A stretch of 64,000 nucleotides of DNA. Source: Pseudarthrobacter sp. GA104 (lineage in GTDB: Bacteria > Actinomycetota > Actinomycetes > Actinomycetales > Micrococcaceae). The stretch is taken from contig NZ_WOWL01000001.1 in assembly GCF_009741265.1 (NCBI RefSeq), forward strand, positions 3,162,001 through 3,226,000. The letters run 5' to 3'. How positions within the stretch are numbered: position 1 is the stretch's first letter; each line of letters starts with the position of its first letter. Positions 52,357 through 61,681 of the stretch are shown in pieces. The position numbers and the translations under genes were made by a program. Below the pieces are notes generated by a model. It was given only the letters and a program-made list of their open reading frames with translations, was not told the origin of the DNA and searched no databases.

Positions 52357-53376
52357 ATGAAGGTACTGGTCACTGGGGGTGCCGGGTACATCGGATCGCA
52401 CACCTCACTTTGTTTGCTTGAAGCAGGACATGAAGTGGTTGTTATTGACAACCTGTCAAATTCACAAGTCAAATCCCTCGATCGGGTGCAGCAGCTTACC
52501 GGAAGTAACATCACCTTCCGCAAAGTGGATTTGCTGGATGAACGAGCCGTGGAAACGGTTGTTGGGCAATCTGGAGGGGACGCCGTCATTCATTTCGCCG
52601 GGCTCAAAGCGGTTGGCGAGTCGGTGGAAAAGCCGCTGAAGTACTACCAAAACAACGTAGTAGGAACCCTGAACCTCCTGCACGCCATGGACAGGGCGGG
52701 CATCCGAACGCTCGTTTTCAGTTCCTCTGCCACCGTATACGGAGCCTCCGAGGAAGTGCCTCTGACGGAAAAAGCGCCCATGGATGCCACCAACCCCTAC
52801 GGCAGGACCAAGGAGCAAATAGAAGACATACTTTCTGACCTTAGCTCGGCGGACCGTCGCTGGAGCATCGCCCTCCTGCGTTATTTCAATCCGGTCGGGG
52901 CCCACGAATCCGGTTTGATCGGGGAAGACCCGCGCGGCGTTCCGAACAATTTACTGCCCTTTGTGGCCCAGGTAGCAGTGGGACGGCACGAGAGGGTGCT
53001 GGTCTACGGCAATGATTACCCGACGCCGGACGGCACCGGAGTGCGCGACTACATCCACGTCATGGACTTGGCAGCCGGCCACTTGGCCGCGCTCGATTTC
53101 CTGAAGTCCAAGGTGGGGACGTTCCGATGGAACCTGGGCACCGGCCGGGGATCCTCCGTGCTTGAGGTTATCCACGCCTTCGCCGACGCGGCCGGACGTG
53201 AAATACCCTATGAGTTCGCCCCGCGGCGTCCCGGGGACGCTGCAGTCAGCTATGCGGACCCCTCCTCCGCGCTGGCCGATCTGGGTTGGTCGGCCCGCCG
53301 AAATCTCGCACAGATGTGCGAGGACCAGTGGCGATGGCAGAGGGATAACCCCCTCGGCTACGGTGAGTCGAACTGA
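52357..53376 (+). CDS. galE: UDP-glucose 4-epimerase
   Basis: Interconverts UDP-Glc and UDP-Gal (and possibly the HexNAc pair). 339 residues: MKVLVTGGAGYIGSHTSLCLLEAG, VIHFAGLKAVGESVEKPLKYY, the catalytic Ser in FSSSATVYG and Tyr-Lys in NPYGRTKEQIE, RYFNPVGAHESGLIGEDPRG and GTGVRDYIHVMDLAAGHLAAL. GTG 52348 is in frame three codons upstream. ATG 52357 is preferred because GalE proteins normally begin MKVLVTGG. It is divergent from gmd across 104 nt that must hold both promoters. Last gene of polysaccharide locus II. Confidence 0.95.
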   Translation: MKVLVTGGAGYIGSHTSLCLLEAGHEVVVIDNLSNSQVKSLDRVQQLTGSNITFRKVDLLDERAVETVVGQSGGDAVIHFAGLKAVGESVEKPLKYYQNNVVGTLNLLHAMDRAGIRTLVFSSSATVYGASEEVPLTEKAPMDATNPYGRTKEQIEDILSDLSSADRRWSIALLRYFNPVGAHESGLIGEDPRGVPNNLLPFVAQVAVGRHERVLVYGNDYPTPDGTGVRDYIHVMDLAAGHLAALDFLKSKVGTFRWNLGTGRGSSVLEVIHAFADAAGREIPYEFAPRRPGDAAVSYADPSSALADLGWSARRNLAQMCEDQWRWQRDNPLGYGESN

Positions 53377-53551
53377 CGGCTGCTTGCCGATTTACCTTGT
53401 GTCCATATTCGACGGACTCACCGATCGTTGGTCAATTCGACCATACTCTCCTGGTGCCCGGCATCCTCGCAGTCCGTTTCTCCAGGATAGGGCTTAAGTA
53501 AGCCCCGCTGGATTGCCGGATCACCAGGCGCTTTTGTTTTTGTCGCGTTGC
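53377..53551. other. Spacer after galE
   Basis: No gene or clear terminator seen. The sequence leads directly into the M23 peptidase remnant. Confidence 0.4.
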
Positions 53552-53815
53552 AGGAGCAGCGGGGGAGTTCCACTGGGGCCTGGCAAGGTCAGTCGGTGCA
53601 GGCGGACGAACTGATTGCCAAGGTCGGAACCACAGGTGCGTCCACCGGCTGCCACCTCCACTTCTAAACTGTCTTGAACGGCAGCCACGCCGATCCTGCG
53701 CGTTGGGCACTCCAGCCTCTGACCCTCGCGGAGTGCCCGGCTGACACCACCATGACTGATTTCCGCGATTCAGCGGCGACGCCTCCGGCCTGGGCGGTCT
53801 CCGCTGGGCGGGCCA
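53552..53815 (+). pseudogene. Decayed M23 peptidase fragment
   Basis: Fragments match the intact M23 gene at 58855-59946: GCGGGGGAGTTCCACTGGGG corresponds to the zinc-ligand region near 59300. It then jumps about 180 nt to the segment near 59488-59600 (KVGTTGASTGCHLHF), where the C in CTCCACTTCTAAACTG creates a stop at the conserved Glu. It continues to the segment near 59650-59710 (AWAVSAG). The internal deletion and stop make it non-functional. Orientation is the same as the intact gene. Confidence 0.8.
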
Positions 53816-54033
53816 GATAACAGCACCGTCCGTACCCTGAGGGTGTTTCAGCGTCCCGGTAACTCCAAGCACCGTGGGTAGACTCTAGGCCAGGCAGACG
53901 CAGCTGCTTGCCAAAGGTATGGAGAAACATTGTCGGAATGGCTCGAAGTCGGCGCGGACAGCTTTCCGCTGGTCACTCAAGGTTCGTTGCTGAACACTTG
54001 CCGTGTTAGTGGACCCGAGCGGGCGGTGTGGTC

Positions 54034-55698
54034 ATGAACGTCTCGCGAGCACCTGTGAGCGATGGCCTTGCCTGGTTGCCGGCGCACAGGTTTTTTCATG
54101 AGCTTTCCCCCCGGGCGCGGGTGGTGCTGAGCCAGTTGCCGCTCACGGTGACGATGGTCCTGGTGACGGGCATAGTGCTGGTCTTCCATCCCGCACTGCT
54201 GCTGGATCCGGTGTTCAAGGCCGGGCTAATGCTCCATGCGGTGATGTTCATCCTGGCCTTGGCCGTCCCGTGGCAGCGACTCCCGCCGGCAGCTTCCCTT
54301 GCCGTCCCTGTCCTGGACTTTGTCCCGATCGGAATGATCCGCGAGTCAGGCGTGGAAACCGTTCCCGCCCTCGGGGCCATGGCTGTCCTTCCGGTGGTCT
54401 GGTTGACCAGCTCGCAGCTGTACCCGCGGTTTGGCCTGGTAACGAGTTTCCTCGGCCCGCTGCTGGCGGTCTGGGTCCCGCTGCTTCTCCGTGGCTCTGC
54501 CGCCGGAGAAGAGTACAGCGTGGTGGTGCTGTTGCCGGTTCTGATGTTCGCCACGGGCTTCGCCGTCCATACCCTGAGCTCCAGCAGGGACCACCAGCAG
54601 CACACCGTGGAGGAGGCGAGGCGCCAGCTGCAGGCGGCGCTGGAAAGTTCGGCGCGCAAGGAACGGCTGATCAACACCGTGGTTGACGCAGTGGGAGTCG
54701 GTGTCCTGGCCTTGGACGCCGGAGGCAGCATCACCCTCAGAAACCAGCAGCAGAAGCGCAACTACGCACTTGCATATCCTTCTCCGGCTCCCGGCAGGGA
54801 GCCGGAGGTGCACGTCTATGGCCGTGGGGGAAAGGAACTGCTTGCTCCCGAGACGCGCCCGGAAAGGCGGGCAGCCAACGGCGAGGACTTTTCCGACTAC
54901 CTTGTGTGGATCGGCGAAAACGGCAAGCAGCGTGTATTCTCCACCTCCGCCAGGGCCATCCGGGACGATGGCAGGTTCGACGGGTCGGTGGTCACCTTCA
55001 CCGACGTCACGGCACTGGTCGAGGCCATGACAGCCAAGGACGCGTTCCTTTCCAACGTCACCCACGAACTGCGGGCCCCCTTGACCTCGATTCTGGGGTA
55101 CACCGAGGTGCTGGCTGCCAGGGAAGACCTGCCGGCGGACGCCGGCGCCATGCTGCAGGTCGTATGGCGGAACGGCCAGCGGCTGCAGAGGCTGGTCACG
55201 GATTTGCTCACAGCAGCATCGGGCTCGGTGGATGTGCGTCCGGAGCCGGCGGACCTGGCCGAAGTCATCGGGTTCAGCCTGGCCACGGCGGTGCCGCTGG
55301 CCGGCGCTGCGGGCGTGAACCTGGTCAACGAATCAGACCCTGAGGTGCCGGCCCTGATAGATACGACACGAATGGGCCAGGTTCTGGACAACCTGCTCTC
55401 CAACGCGATCAAGTACTCGCCCGACGGCGGGAAAGTGACGGTGCGTGCCAGCGCTACCGCGCAAGGTGTGTTCTGTTCGGTGACGGACACTGGGATTGGG
55501 ATGAGGCAGGAGGAGCTGAAGGAACTCTTCACCAAGTTCTTCCGGTCCGAGACCGCACGGAAATCCGGGATCCCGGGAATCGGCCTGGGGCTGGCAATCA
55601 CCAAAACCATCGTGGACAACCACGGCGGCAGCATCAGATGCACCAGCACACCCGGTCATGGATCAACGTTCACCGTGACCATCCCCGCCATTCGCTGA
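54034..55698 (+). CDS. Membrane sensor histidine kinase with PAS domain
   Basis: 554 residues. Five or six N-terminal transmembrane helices (about 25-180) form a sensor with no recognised name. A short coiled coil (VEEARRQLQAALESSARKERL) and a PAS domain (about 215-325; NTVVDAVGVGVLALDAGGSI) follow. Then come HisKA with phospho-acceptor His in SNVTHELRAPLTSILGYTEVL (about 340) and HATPase_c with N-box NLLSNAIKYSPDGG, G1 DTGIGM and G2 GIGLGLAITKTIV. All catalytic motifs look intact. ATG 54034 (GTG 54028 also possible). The response regulator gene follows 39 nt downstream and is its likely partner. Confidence 0.92.
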   Translation: MNVSRAPVSDGLAWLPAHRFFHELSPRARVVLSQLPLTVTMVLVTGIVLVFHPALLLDPVFKAGLMLHAVMFILALAVPWQRLPPAASLAVPVLDFVPIGMIRESGVETVPALGAMAVLPVVWLTSSQLYPRFGLVTSFLGPLLAVWVPLLLRGSAAGEEYSVVVLLPVLMFATGFAVHTLSSSRDHQQHTVEEARRQLQAALESSARKERLINTVVDAVGVGVLALDAGGSITLRNQQQKRNYALAYPSPAPGREPEVHVYGRGGKELLAPETRPERRAANGEDFSDYLVWIGENGKQRVFSTSARAIRDDGRFDGSVVTFTDVTALVEAMTAKDAFLSNVTHELRAPLTSILGYTEVLAAREDLPADAGAMLQVVWRNGQRLQRLVTDLLTAASGSVDVRPEPADLAEVIGFSLATAVPLAGAAGVNLVNESDPEVPALIDTTRMGQVLDNLLSNAIKYSPDGGKVTVRASATAQGVFCSVTDTGIGMRQEELKELFTKFFRSETARKSGIPGIGLGLAITKTIVDNHGGSIRCTSTPGHGSTFTVTIPAIR

Positions 55699-55737
55699 TT
55701 CCACGAGATACCTTAATAAGAAAAGGTGGTGCCGTCC

Positions 55738-56118
55738 ATGCGGAAAACGGCTGTGATCATTGACGACGATTTGGACGTCCGGGGTCTCATCCAGGGCATC
55801 CTCGTTAACGCTGGCCTGGAAGTGCATGCAGCCGATTCGGGTGCCGCCGGCGTGGAGGCAGTCCGGCGGCATGGGCCGGACATCATCGTCCTCGACTTCG
55901 GCTTGCCGGACTTCAACGGGGTGGAAGCCGCCCGGCGCATCAGGGGCTTCAGCAGCGCGCCGATCCTGATGCTTACCGGTCACGAGGATCTCGCCGACAC
56001 CCCATTCGCTGCCGGCATCCATGACCTGATGGCCAAACCATTCAGCCCTCGGGAACTGCGTTTGCGGGTGGAGAAACTGCTCTCAAGCGACGAACAAACC
56101 GGCATGCAACCGGACTGA
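55738..56118 (+). CDS. Single-domain response regulator receiver
   Basis: 126 residues: only a CheY-like receiver. Acidic pair DDD (about 9-11), phospho-acceptor Asp in IIVLDFGLPDFNG (about 54), Thr in ILMLTGHED and Lys in MAKPFSPRELRLRV. No output domain follows, so it probably acts by protein contact or in a phosphorelay. ATG 55738 with AAAAGGTGG upstream; a GTG at 55726 lies inside that ribosome site. Pairs with the histidine kinase just upstream. Confidence 0.9.
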   Translation: MRKTAVIIDDDLDVRGLIQGILVNAGLEVHAADSGAAGVEAVRRHGPDIIVLDFGLPDFNGVEAARRIRGFSSAPILMLTGHEDLADTPFAAGIHDLMAKPFSPRELRLRVEKLLSSDEQTGMQPD

Positions 56119-56138
56119 CTGTGCTCCAGCGTCAGGTG

Positions 56139-56396
56139 TCATGCGCCCTGCCCGGCTCCCCGGGAAGCATAGCTGATCGAGATGCAGCCATCGGCATCGT
56201 CGTCTGAGGAGATATAAGCTGTGAAGTCGGCCAGTGACATGAAGCAATAGAAATCGCTGTAGCGGTAGTTTGATTTTTCTGCCCTGGTTGCCACTTTGAT
56301 TACCTTCATTCTCGTTGTAGGGATATTCTCTGCCTTCTGACTAAATGATGGGTGGCTTCGATCAAGGTTCCCGATGGTTACCTGCACAGTCCTCAT
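56139..56396 (-). CDS. Possible small protein, unsupported family
   Basis: An 85-codon frame on the minus strand in a locally AT-richer patch. Composition is protein-like in the middle (RAEKSNYRYSDFYCFMSLADFTAYISS) but no ribosome site is clear and no motif is recognised. It lies between the response regulator and the ParA remnant and may be chance. Confidence 0.2.
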   Translation of the reverse strand: MRTVQVTIGNLDRSHPSFSQKAENIPTTRMKVIKVATRAEKSNYRYSDFYCFMSLADFTAYISSDDDADGCISISYASRGAGQGA

Positions 56397-56479
56397 AGGA
56401 CTGGGACAAAGTTCGCGCAGGAAGCGTAGGGTTCCGCCGGCCTCCCGCCCAGCGGGCAGCGCCGGACAACATTACCTCT

Positions 56480-57340
56480 GGCCTTGGTGCGCCTGCTGCG
56501 GAAGCCGGACCGCCGCCGTCGGCCGCTCCGGCTGAACCTCCCCCTTTCTGCCGTGTCCGGCCTGCTGTTGCCGACAGCATTGCGGAGAGCCCGATGCCGA
56601 TCTCGTCAGCTCGCCAGGTTTGTTCGTGAAGGAACAGAAGCCGCGGCCCGTGGGTGGGTTCGGCGGTGCTGCCCTATACGGCCTGACCGGCGGGGCCTGG
56701 GACTCCCATCGACGCCAACCCGGACTCCGGGGACCTGGTGGAACGCGCCCTGGGGAGGGTATTTTTACCAGCAGTCCAGTCCGCGCACCATCACGGACCT
56801 GCTGGAGAACATCGAGTCCGTCGACTCGCTCACGGCGGGCCCGGTACATTTACCATGCCGGCAGGCTGCACCTGATCGCGGGGGAGCAGGACCCCGAAGT
56901 CTCGGACTCGCTCTCGGCGGCTGAGTACCTGCGGATCGGCAAGTCACCTACAGCTACTCCTCGGCGGCGCTCACGGACTGCGGTACCGGCGTGACCCACA
57001 AGGCGACGAGCGGGATCCTGCAGTCTGCGGACAACGTGGTGAACGCCGCAGGCTATGCAGTGAGCGGTGGCAAGCGTGCGCGCAGCACGCTGCACTGGCT
57101 GGCCAGCCACGGGTACGAGGAGCTGGCCTGGAACGCCATTGTGGTGACTACGGACAAGGACGAGGTCTCTTCCCGGGTGGACAAGGACGCCATCGAGGAA
57201 TACCTCGCCGGGATCTGCCGCGAGCTCATTGCCGTCCCGCACGGCCGCGGAGTGGCCGATGGCGACCTGGTCCCCTGGACGTGCTCGAGCCCGAGGCTCG
57301 CCGTGCCTACAAAGCAATCGTGGACGGGTACCGGCAGAGT
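56480..57340 (+). pseudogene. Decayed copy of the EspI-like MinD/ParA ATPase gene
   Basis: Matches the intact gene at 61890-63236 from its codon 105 or so to its end. The order is GGTGCGCCTGCTGCGGAAGC, the region coding LFVKEQKPRPVGG, then a deletion of about 170 nt that removes the Walker A motif. It resumes at the region coding IDANPDSGDLVERALG and continues through ILQSADNVVNAAGYAVSGGK and DKDEVSSRVDKDAIEEYL to the final GTGGACGGGTACCGGCAG, where the stop codon is lost. Several frameshifts are present. Clearly non-functional without the P-loop. Confidence 0.88.
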
Positions 57341-57449
57341 CACGGCCTGCACCGATCTTGATCAAACCCTCGCCGCACCTGCGGCCAATGCTGAGCCTCC
57401 GGGCGTAGCTTGGGCGCATCAGGGCAGGACATCAGAAGGGGTGGCGGGA

Positions 57450-57674
57450 ATGACTATCACCGAATACGCCGCGGCGCTGGGCGGCATGCTGGCACAACTC
57501 GCGGGCATGGGGCTCCTGGCCGCAGGACTGATCAAAGCAAAAGCCCGCCAAAAGGTACTCCTGCGAATGCGCTGCGACCTGTCGAGTGCTCCACGACGTT
57601 TAGAAGCCACTGGCGGCAGCGGCGGTGAAGGTAGCGGTTCTGATTGGATAGCGGTCGCACCGAGACACAGGTAG
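57450..57674 (+). CDS. Possible 74-residue small membrane protein
   Basis: ATG 57450 has a purine-rich upstream stretch (GAAGGGGTGGCGGGA). The first 35 residues contain one possible transmembrane helix (AAALGGMLAQLAGMGLLAAGLI) followed by a basic run (KAKARQK). The C-terminal half is not protein-like. It lies directly after the decayed ATPase copy, so it may be part of the same erosion. Weak support. Confidence 0.25.
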   Translation: MTITEYAAALGGMLAQLAGMGLLAAGLIKAKARQKVLLRMRCDLSSAPRRLEATGGSGGEGSGSDWIAVAPRHR

Positions 57675-58145
57675 CGCCGCAAAGGCGGTTTGCCGCAGGC
57701 TGGATGTAGGCGGCGCACCCAAAGTCTAGTGGGTTACGGGGCATCCAAGTCTTTGAAAACCGGGAACGTCCGGGTATTCCACTCCGGGCATGAACTGTAG
57801 CTGATCGAAGATGACGCGGATGCAGGTCGATGTTGTCCACGGTGGGGAACAGAAGAATCTTGTCGGAGTCGACTCTAATCAGGGCCACGTGATGCACCTC
57901 CGGGAGGGCGCTGAGCTGGTCACGGTGGTTCAGGGCTCCCGAGCTCTATCATGCCGGGGGCCTCGCCGCCGTCCTATGGGCTGGCGGCGAGCCTGCTTGC
58001 CCAAACCTGCTGCAAATCTTTATTCGGACTGCGGATAATCGCCGGAGTCCTTGAGGATGGCGGGCCACTCTTGTTCCAGGGGCTTACCGGCCGGATAAAT
58101 CACCCAAACAAGAGACCGCAAGCATGCAGGGAAGCAGGGAAAATC
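57675..58145. other. Non-coding stretch before the stand-alone HATPase
   Basis: About 470 nt with no supported gene. No long frame with a ribosome site and no clear match to neighbouring genes was seen. Confidence 0.4.
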
Positions 58146-58619
58146 GTGAGCCACGCAATAGCACTGGATGGGGACAGAACCCAAGACGCAACCGCCGATG
58201 AACTCATCGCTGCGTTCCGCACGTGGGGACTGGCCGGCAGCATTGACAGGTTGACCGTGCCGCTCCGCCGGCAGGGTGTTTGTGTACGGATGGAAACTCC
58301 CCACCACGGCCTCGAGATTCCGGCGGCCTGCGCTATCCTGCTCTACCGCGCCGGGCAGGAAATTCTCACCAATGCGTTCAGGCACTCCAATGCAACCGAA
58401 ATGGCCGTCCGGCTCGAGGCCGTCTACCACGGCATCCGCCTGACCATCACTGACAACGGCATTGGCTTCAGCCCGGAAAGCCAGGCCGAGGCCTCCCGGA
58501 ACCACCGATACGGGGTGTGCTTGATGACGATGGCCGTCAACGAAGCCCACGGCTTCGTGAGCGTTGACTCTGCTCCGGGCAGGGGAACCAAGGTCGCCGT
58601 CACCATTCCCCTGGATTAG
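58146..58619 (+). CDS. Stand-alone histidine-kinase-type ATPase domain
   Basis: 157 residues from GTG 58146, which has GCAGGGAAAATC upstream. The N-box is QEILTNAFRHSNATEM (about 73-88), G1 is TDNGIGFSPES and a late G-region is SAPGRGTKVAVTIPL. The form resembles the NarX/UhpB/DesK-type HATPase rather than the HisKA type. There is no dimerisation/His-acceptor domain or membrane segment. It could be an ATPase-only regulator, an anti-sigma-like protein, or the surviving 3' end of a truncated kinase. In-frame sequence extends upstream to 57951, but that part does not look protein-like. Confidence 0.7.
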   Translation: MSHAIALDGDRTQDATADELIAAFRTWGLAGSIDRLTVPLRRQGVCVRMETPHHGLEIPAACAILLYRAGQEILTNAFRHSNATEMAVRLEAVYHGIRLTITDNGIGFSPESQAEASRNHRYGVCLMTMAVNEAHGFVSVDSAPGRGTKVAVTIPLD

Positions 58620-58854
58620 ATTTCAATCCCCGGTCTTGGACATGATAGGCAGTCGTCCTGGCCGCTGCGCGGCGCGGTTATTACTCAGCTTTCTGTGAAG
58701 ACCGGCCCAGTTTGGCAAGGCCTGCCTGAGGGTTTGCATAGCTTATTCACATATGCGGCCTTATCCCTCAAATCGCCCTGTCCTCCGTGTTCCCATAGTT
58801 ACAACACCCGCCACTCATCACCATCCAGGCGGCTCTTCACGGGGGAAATCCATT

Positions 58855-59946
58855 TTGGCAAAACATCTGGCGCGGGCCGCTGCCCGCCGCAGCCGGCAGC
58901 ACCGGCGGCATGCCGGCCGGCTGGCCATCAGCGGAGGTACAGGCGTGCTGGCCGTGCTCGCTATGGGACTTCAGGCAAACGGCTCGGTTCCTGCTGCCGA
59001 ACCTGCGCCCGGGCACCCTTCCGGCAGCTTTGCAGCCACAGCCCGCCAGGGCTTCACGGCGGGGACGGCGAGTGCCCGGGCAGCCGGTTCAACCCCGGAC
59101 GTTGTCTCGGCCCGGGCCGACGCCTTGCTGACCTACAGCCGTTCCATCGTCCGTACCGAAGCGAAGAAGGCGACCGGGAAACTCAGTGCCGCCTCAACCG
59201 CCTCGGAGCGACCGGCGGACGGAACCCTGATGGCACCGCTGGAGGCACTTCTCCCCAATTCGCCCTATGGACTCCGGACGAGTCCGATCACCGGAAGAGC
59301 GGGGGAATTCCACTGGGGCCTCGATTTCTCCGCATCCTGCGGCACGCGCGTCCACTCGGCGGATGCCGGCGTCGTACGGGCAGTGGGTTGGCACCAGTGG
59401 GGCGGCGGCAACCGGGTTGAAGTGGACCATGGCAACGGGCTGATCACCACCTACAACCACCTCGAAGGCATAGCTGTCCGGACGGGCCAGTCCGTCCAGG
59501 CCGGCGACGTTATCGCCAAGGTCGGCACAACCGGCGCCTCAACGGGATGCCATCTCCATTTCGAAACGGTCTTGAACGGCAGCCACACCGACCCTGCTAA
59601 ATGGACGACGGTGCCGCTGCATTCTCCCGATCCCAAGGCCGATATCACGATGGCCGACTACCGGAGCGCCGACGGAACGAAACCTGCGCCGGCATGGGTA
59701 GTCTCCGCTGAACAGAGCCGTAGCCATGAATCGGCTGGCCACGGCCACGGTCCCGCGGAAGACGGATCGGCGGCCATGACTTCATCGCCCCGAGTCGACG
59801 CCTCGGCGCCACCGGCACTTGCACCCGCCCCGACGACGTCGCCGACTGTGGCGCCCGCCCCGCCAGCTACAGCATCCCCGACGGCGATCCCTTCCGCCAC
59901 CGCGACGGCGGCCACCCCTTCGCCGACGATCACCGCGGCACCGTAG
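58855..59946 (+). CDS. M23-family (LytM-type) zinc peptidase, exported
   Basis: Predicted peptidoglycan endopeptidase or a regulator of one. 363 residues from TTG 58855, which has GGGGGAAATCCAT upstream; ATG 58753 would add 34 residues before the signal. A basic N-terminus and signal peptide or anchor (LAISGGTGVLAVLAMGL, about 26-42) lead to a spacer. The M23 domain (about 135-255) has HWGLD (HxGxD zinc ligands) and CHLHFE (HxH), both intact. The C-terminal 100 residues are Pro/Ala/Thr-rich and may span the wall. An eroded copy lies at 53552-53815. Confidence 0.87.
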   Translation: MAKHLARAAARRSRQHRRHAGRLAISGGTGVLAVLAMGLQANGSVPAAEPAPGHPSGSFAATARQGFTAGTASARAAGSTPDVVSARADALLTYSRSIVRTEAKKATGKLSAASTASERPADGTLMAPLEALLPNSPYGLRTSPITGRAGEFHWGLDFSASCGTRVHSADAGVVRAVGWHQWGGGNRVEVDHGNGLITTYNHLEGIAVRTGQSVQAGDVIAKVGTTGASTGCHLHFETVLNGSHTDPAKWTTVPLHSPDPKADITMADYRSADGTKPAPAWVVSAEQSRSHESAGHGHGPAEDGSAAMTSSPRVDASAPPALAPAPTTSPTVAPAPPATASPTAIPSATATAATPSPTITAAP

Positions 59947-60109
59947 GTGCATTCACGTTGATTTGCCTGCTTTTGCGTACCTTTTCAAGGATTTCCACAG
60001 ATTAGTCCAAAGATGGGACTTACCCTGGTGCGGCCCTGTTAGCCTACCTTTGGCCGCGGCCAGTCAGGATGACCGGACTCAAACGCGGGGTGCAATGGGG
60101 GAACAGGGC

Positions 60110-61489
60110 ATGGCCAGGTACGGAAAAACGACTATTCGGTCATTTGTCGGCAGCCACCTGCTGCTCTGCGTCCTAAGCGTGCAGGCCGCATTTGCCCTGG
60201 CCGTCGCCGCAGGTTGGCCCTCCTTGGCCCACAGCTTTCCGCAGCCACCGGCAGGGCCCGTTCTGGTCTGCGCACTTGCCGGAGGGTTGATCCTCGTTGC
60301 CGGGGTCACGGCCGCGCGGGGCGTCCGTGCCCAGGCCCGGGAGCGCGACCGTAGCAGCGCTGTTTCCAACCTCATGGAGACCGTCTCCGACACCAGCAGC
60401 GAATGGGTGTGGGCCGTGGACGGCCAGGAGAATTTCAGCTACTCAAGCGGGGCCAGCGCCGCACTCCTCGGGTACGAACCCGGCGAACTGATCGGCAGGC
60501 CGGTCAGCACCGTCATCGGTCCGGACGAACTCGCCGGGGCGCGGCAGGCGGTGGCAGACGCCCGCGGCGATCATGGTACGGACTGGAAAGGGGTCCGGAT
60601 CTCCTACCGCCACCGCAATGGCACATCCGTGTGGATGGAAGTATCCGGCAGGGCACGGCCCACCAGGAACGGGGCCCGCCCCCGCTATGAAGGAACCAGC
60701 CGGCCCCTGGCCGCCCAGACAGTGCAACCGCTCATCGAAGGGCACGTCCGGGAACGCATCGAGAGCACCGTCCGGGGCGGAACCATCCTCACCGCCTTTC
60801 AACCCATTTACGAACTTGGCACCGGAACCATGACCGGAGTGGAAGCGCTCACCCGGTTCCCCAGTGATGACGGCAGAAGCCCGGAGCACTGGTTCAGCGA
60901 TGCCGCCAGCGTTGGACTCGGGGGACACCTTGAATTTGCGGCCCTGGAGGCTGCCCTGTTTAGGACCGCGAAGCTCCCCGAACACCTCTATGTGGCGCTG
61001 AACCTCTCACCCGATACCTGCCTGGACCCCCGACTGCCGATGCTGCTGGAGCGGTCCGGTCTGGCCGCCCACCGGATAGTTCTGGAACTGACAGAAAGAC
61101 TGCCAGTGGCTGAGTACACGCCGCTGCTGTCCGCGCTGGCCCCCCTGCGGCGCCGGGGCCTGAAGATTGCCGTCGACGACGCCGGCTCCGGCTTCTCATC
61201 AATGCGCCACATCCTCCGGCTCCGGCCCGACATTATTAAGCTCGACCGCAGCCTGGTTGCGGGGCTTGACAGCGACCATGCCCAGCGGGCGCTCGGTGCC
61301 GCCATGGTTACGTTCGCCCAGGAAATCGGGGCCCAGATCGTGGCAGAAGGTATTGAGACCATGGCCGAACTGGCTACCGTTACGAGGCTGGGGATGACAT
61401 CGGCGCAAGGTTACTTCCTGGGCCGTCCCAGCCTCCATCCCGGCGAATGGGAGAGCTGGAAGGAAGCCCGCATCAGCGGCGCCGCGTGA
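60110..61489 (+). CDS. PAS-EAL cyclic-di-GMP phosphodiesterase, membrane-bound
   Basis: 459 residues. Two N-terminal transmembrane helices (about 10-70), a PAS domain (about 90-205; SEWVWAVDGQENFSYSSGASAALLGYEPGEL in family order) and a C-terminal EAL domain (about 225-450). Catalytic residues appear complete: EALTRF, NLSPD, LELTERL, AVDDAGSGFSSM (variant of DDFGTGYS), IKLDRS, IVAEGIET, and QGYFLGRP at the end. There is no GGDEF domain. It is therefore likely to hydrolyse c-di-GMP. ATG 60110 (GGGGGAACAGGG upstream) is preferred over ATG 60095. Longer in-frame extensions upstream are Arg/Pro-rich and overlap the M23 gene. Confidence 0.9.
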   Translation: MARYGKTTIRSFVGSHLLLCVLSVQAAFALAVAAGWPSLAHSFPQPPAGPVLVCALAGGLILVAGVTAARGVRAQARERDRSSAVSNLMETVSDTSSEWVWAVDGQENFSYSSGASAALLGYEPGELIGRPVSTVIGPDELAGARQAVADARGDHGTDWKGVRISYRHRNGTSVWMEVSGRARPTRNGARPRYEGTSRPLAAQTVQPLIEGHVRERIESTVRGGTILTAFQPIYELGTGTMTGVEALTRFPSDDGRSPEHWFSDAASVGLGGHLEFAALEAALFRTAKLPEHLYVALNLSPDTCLDPRLPMLLERSGLAAHRIVLELTERLPVAEYTPLLSALAPLRRRGLKIAVDDAGSGFSSMRHILRLRPDIIKLDRSLVAGLDSDHAQRALGAAMVTFAQEIGAQIVAEGIETMAELATVTRLGMTSAQGYFLGRPSLHPGEWESWKEARISGAA

Positions 61490-61540
61490 TACCTGCGCCA
61501 AGCGATCGGTCCTCCACAGACGGCGCAGCCCCCAGCAGCC

Positions 61541-61564
61541 ATAATTGACACGTTTGTCAATTAT
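61541..61564. promoter_or_regulatory. Perfect 10-bp inverted repeat, probable operator
   Basis: ATAATTGACA (61541-61550), spacer CGTT, TGTCAATTAT (61555-61564): a perfect palindrome in an otherwise GC-rich stretch. It contains a TTGACA -35-like box on each strand. There is no U-run, and an A/T stem is a poor terminator, so a TetR/MarR/GntR-type operator over a promoter is the best reading. It lies 65 nt before a leader peptide. Confidence 0.65.
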
Positions 61565-61628
61565 CCCGACGCGAGGGTAGCGTCCTTCCTAGCTTGACTT
61601 GGGAATATTGCCATCGACGGAGGTTTGC

Positions 61629-61679
61629 ATGATGCTGGACTGCTACGCCACAGCGCTGCGGCGAGGTAACCGCCGCTAG
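61629..61679 (+). CDS. 16-residue leader peptide
   Basis: ATG 61629 follows a strong ribosome site (ACGGAGGTTTGC) and encodes MMLDCYATALRRGNRR, with one Cys and an Arg-rich end. Its stop is 2 nt before the ATG of the next small gene, which has no ribosome site of its own, so translation of the pair is probably coupled. Such short leaders can regulate downstream expression by ribosome stalling; that is inference. Confidence 0.5.
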   Translation: MMLDCYATALRRGNRR

Positions 61680-61681
61680 CC

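Noticed and set aside
56484..57674. Several overlapping frames that could be called ParA proteins
   Set aside because: They are pieces of one frameshifted, P-loop-deleted copy of the gene at 61890.
59819..60109. In-frame upstream extension of the PAS-EAL gene
   Set aside because: The extension is an Arg/Pro-rich shadow overlapping the end of the M23 gene; the later ATG has a good ribosome site and starts the membrane segment.
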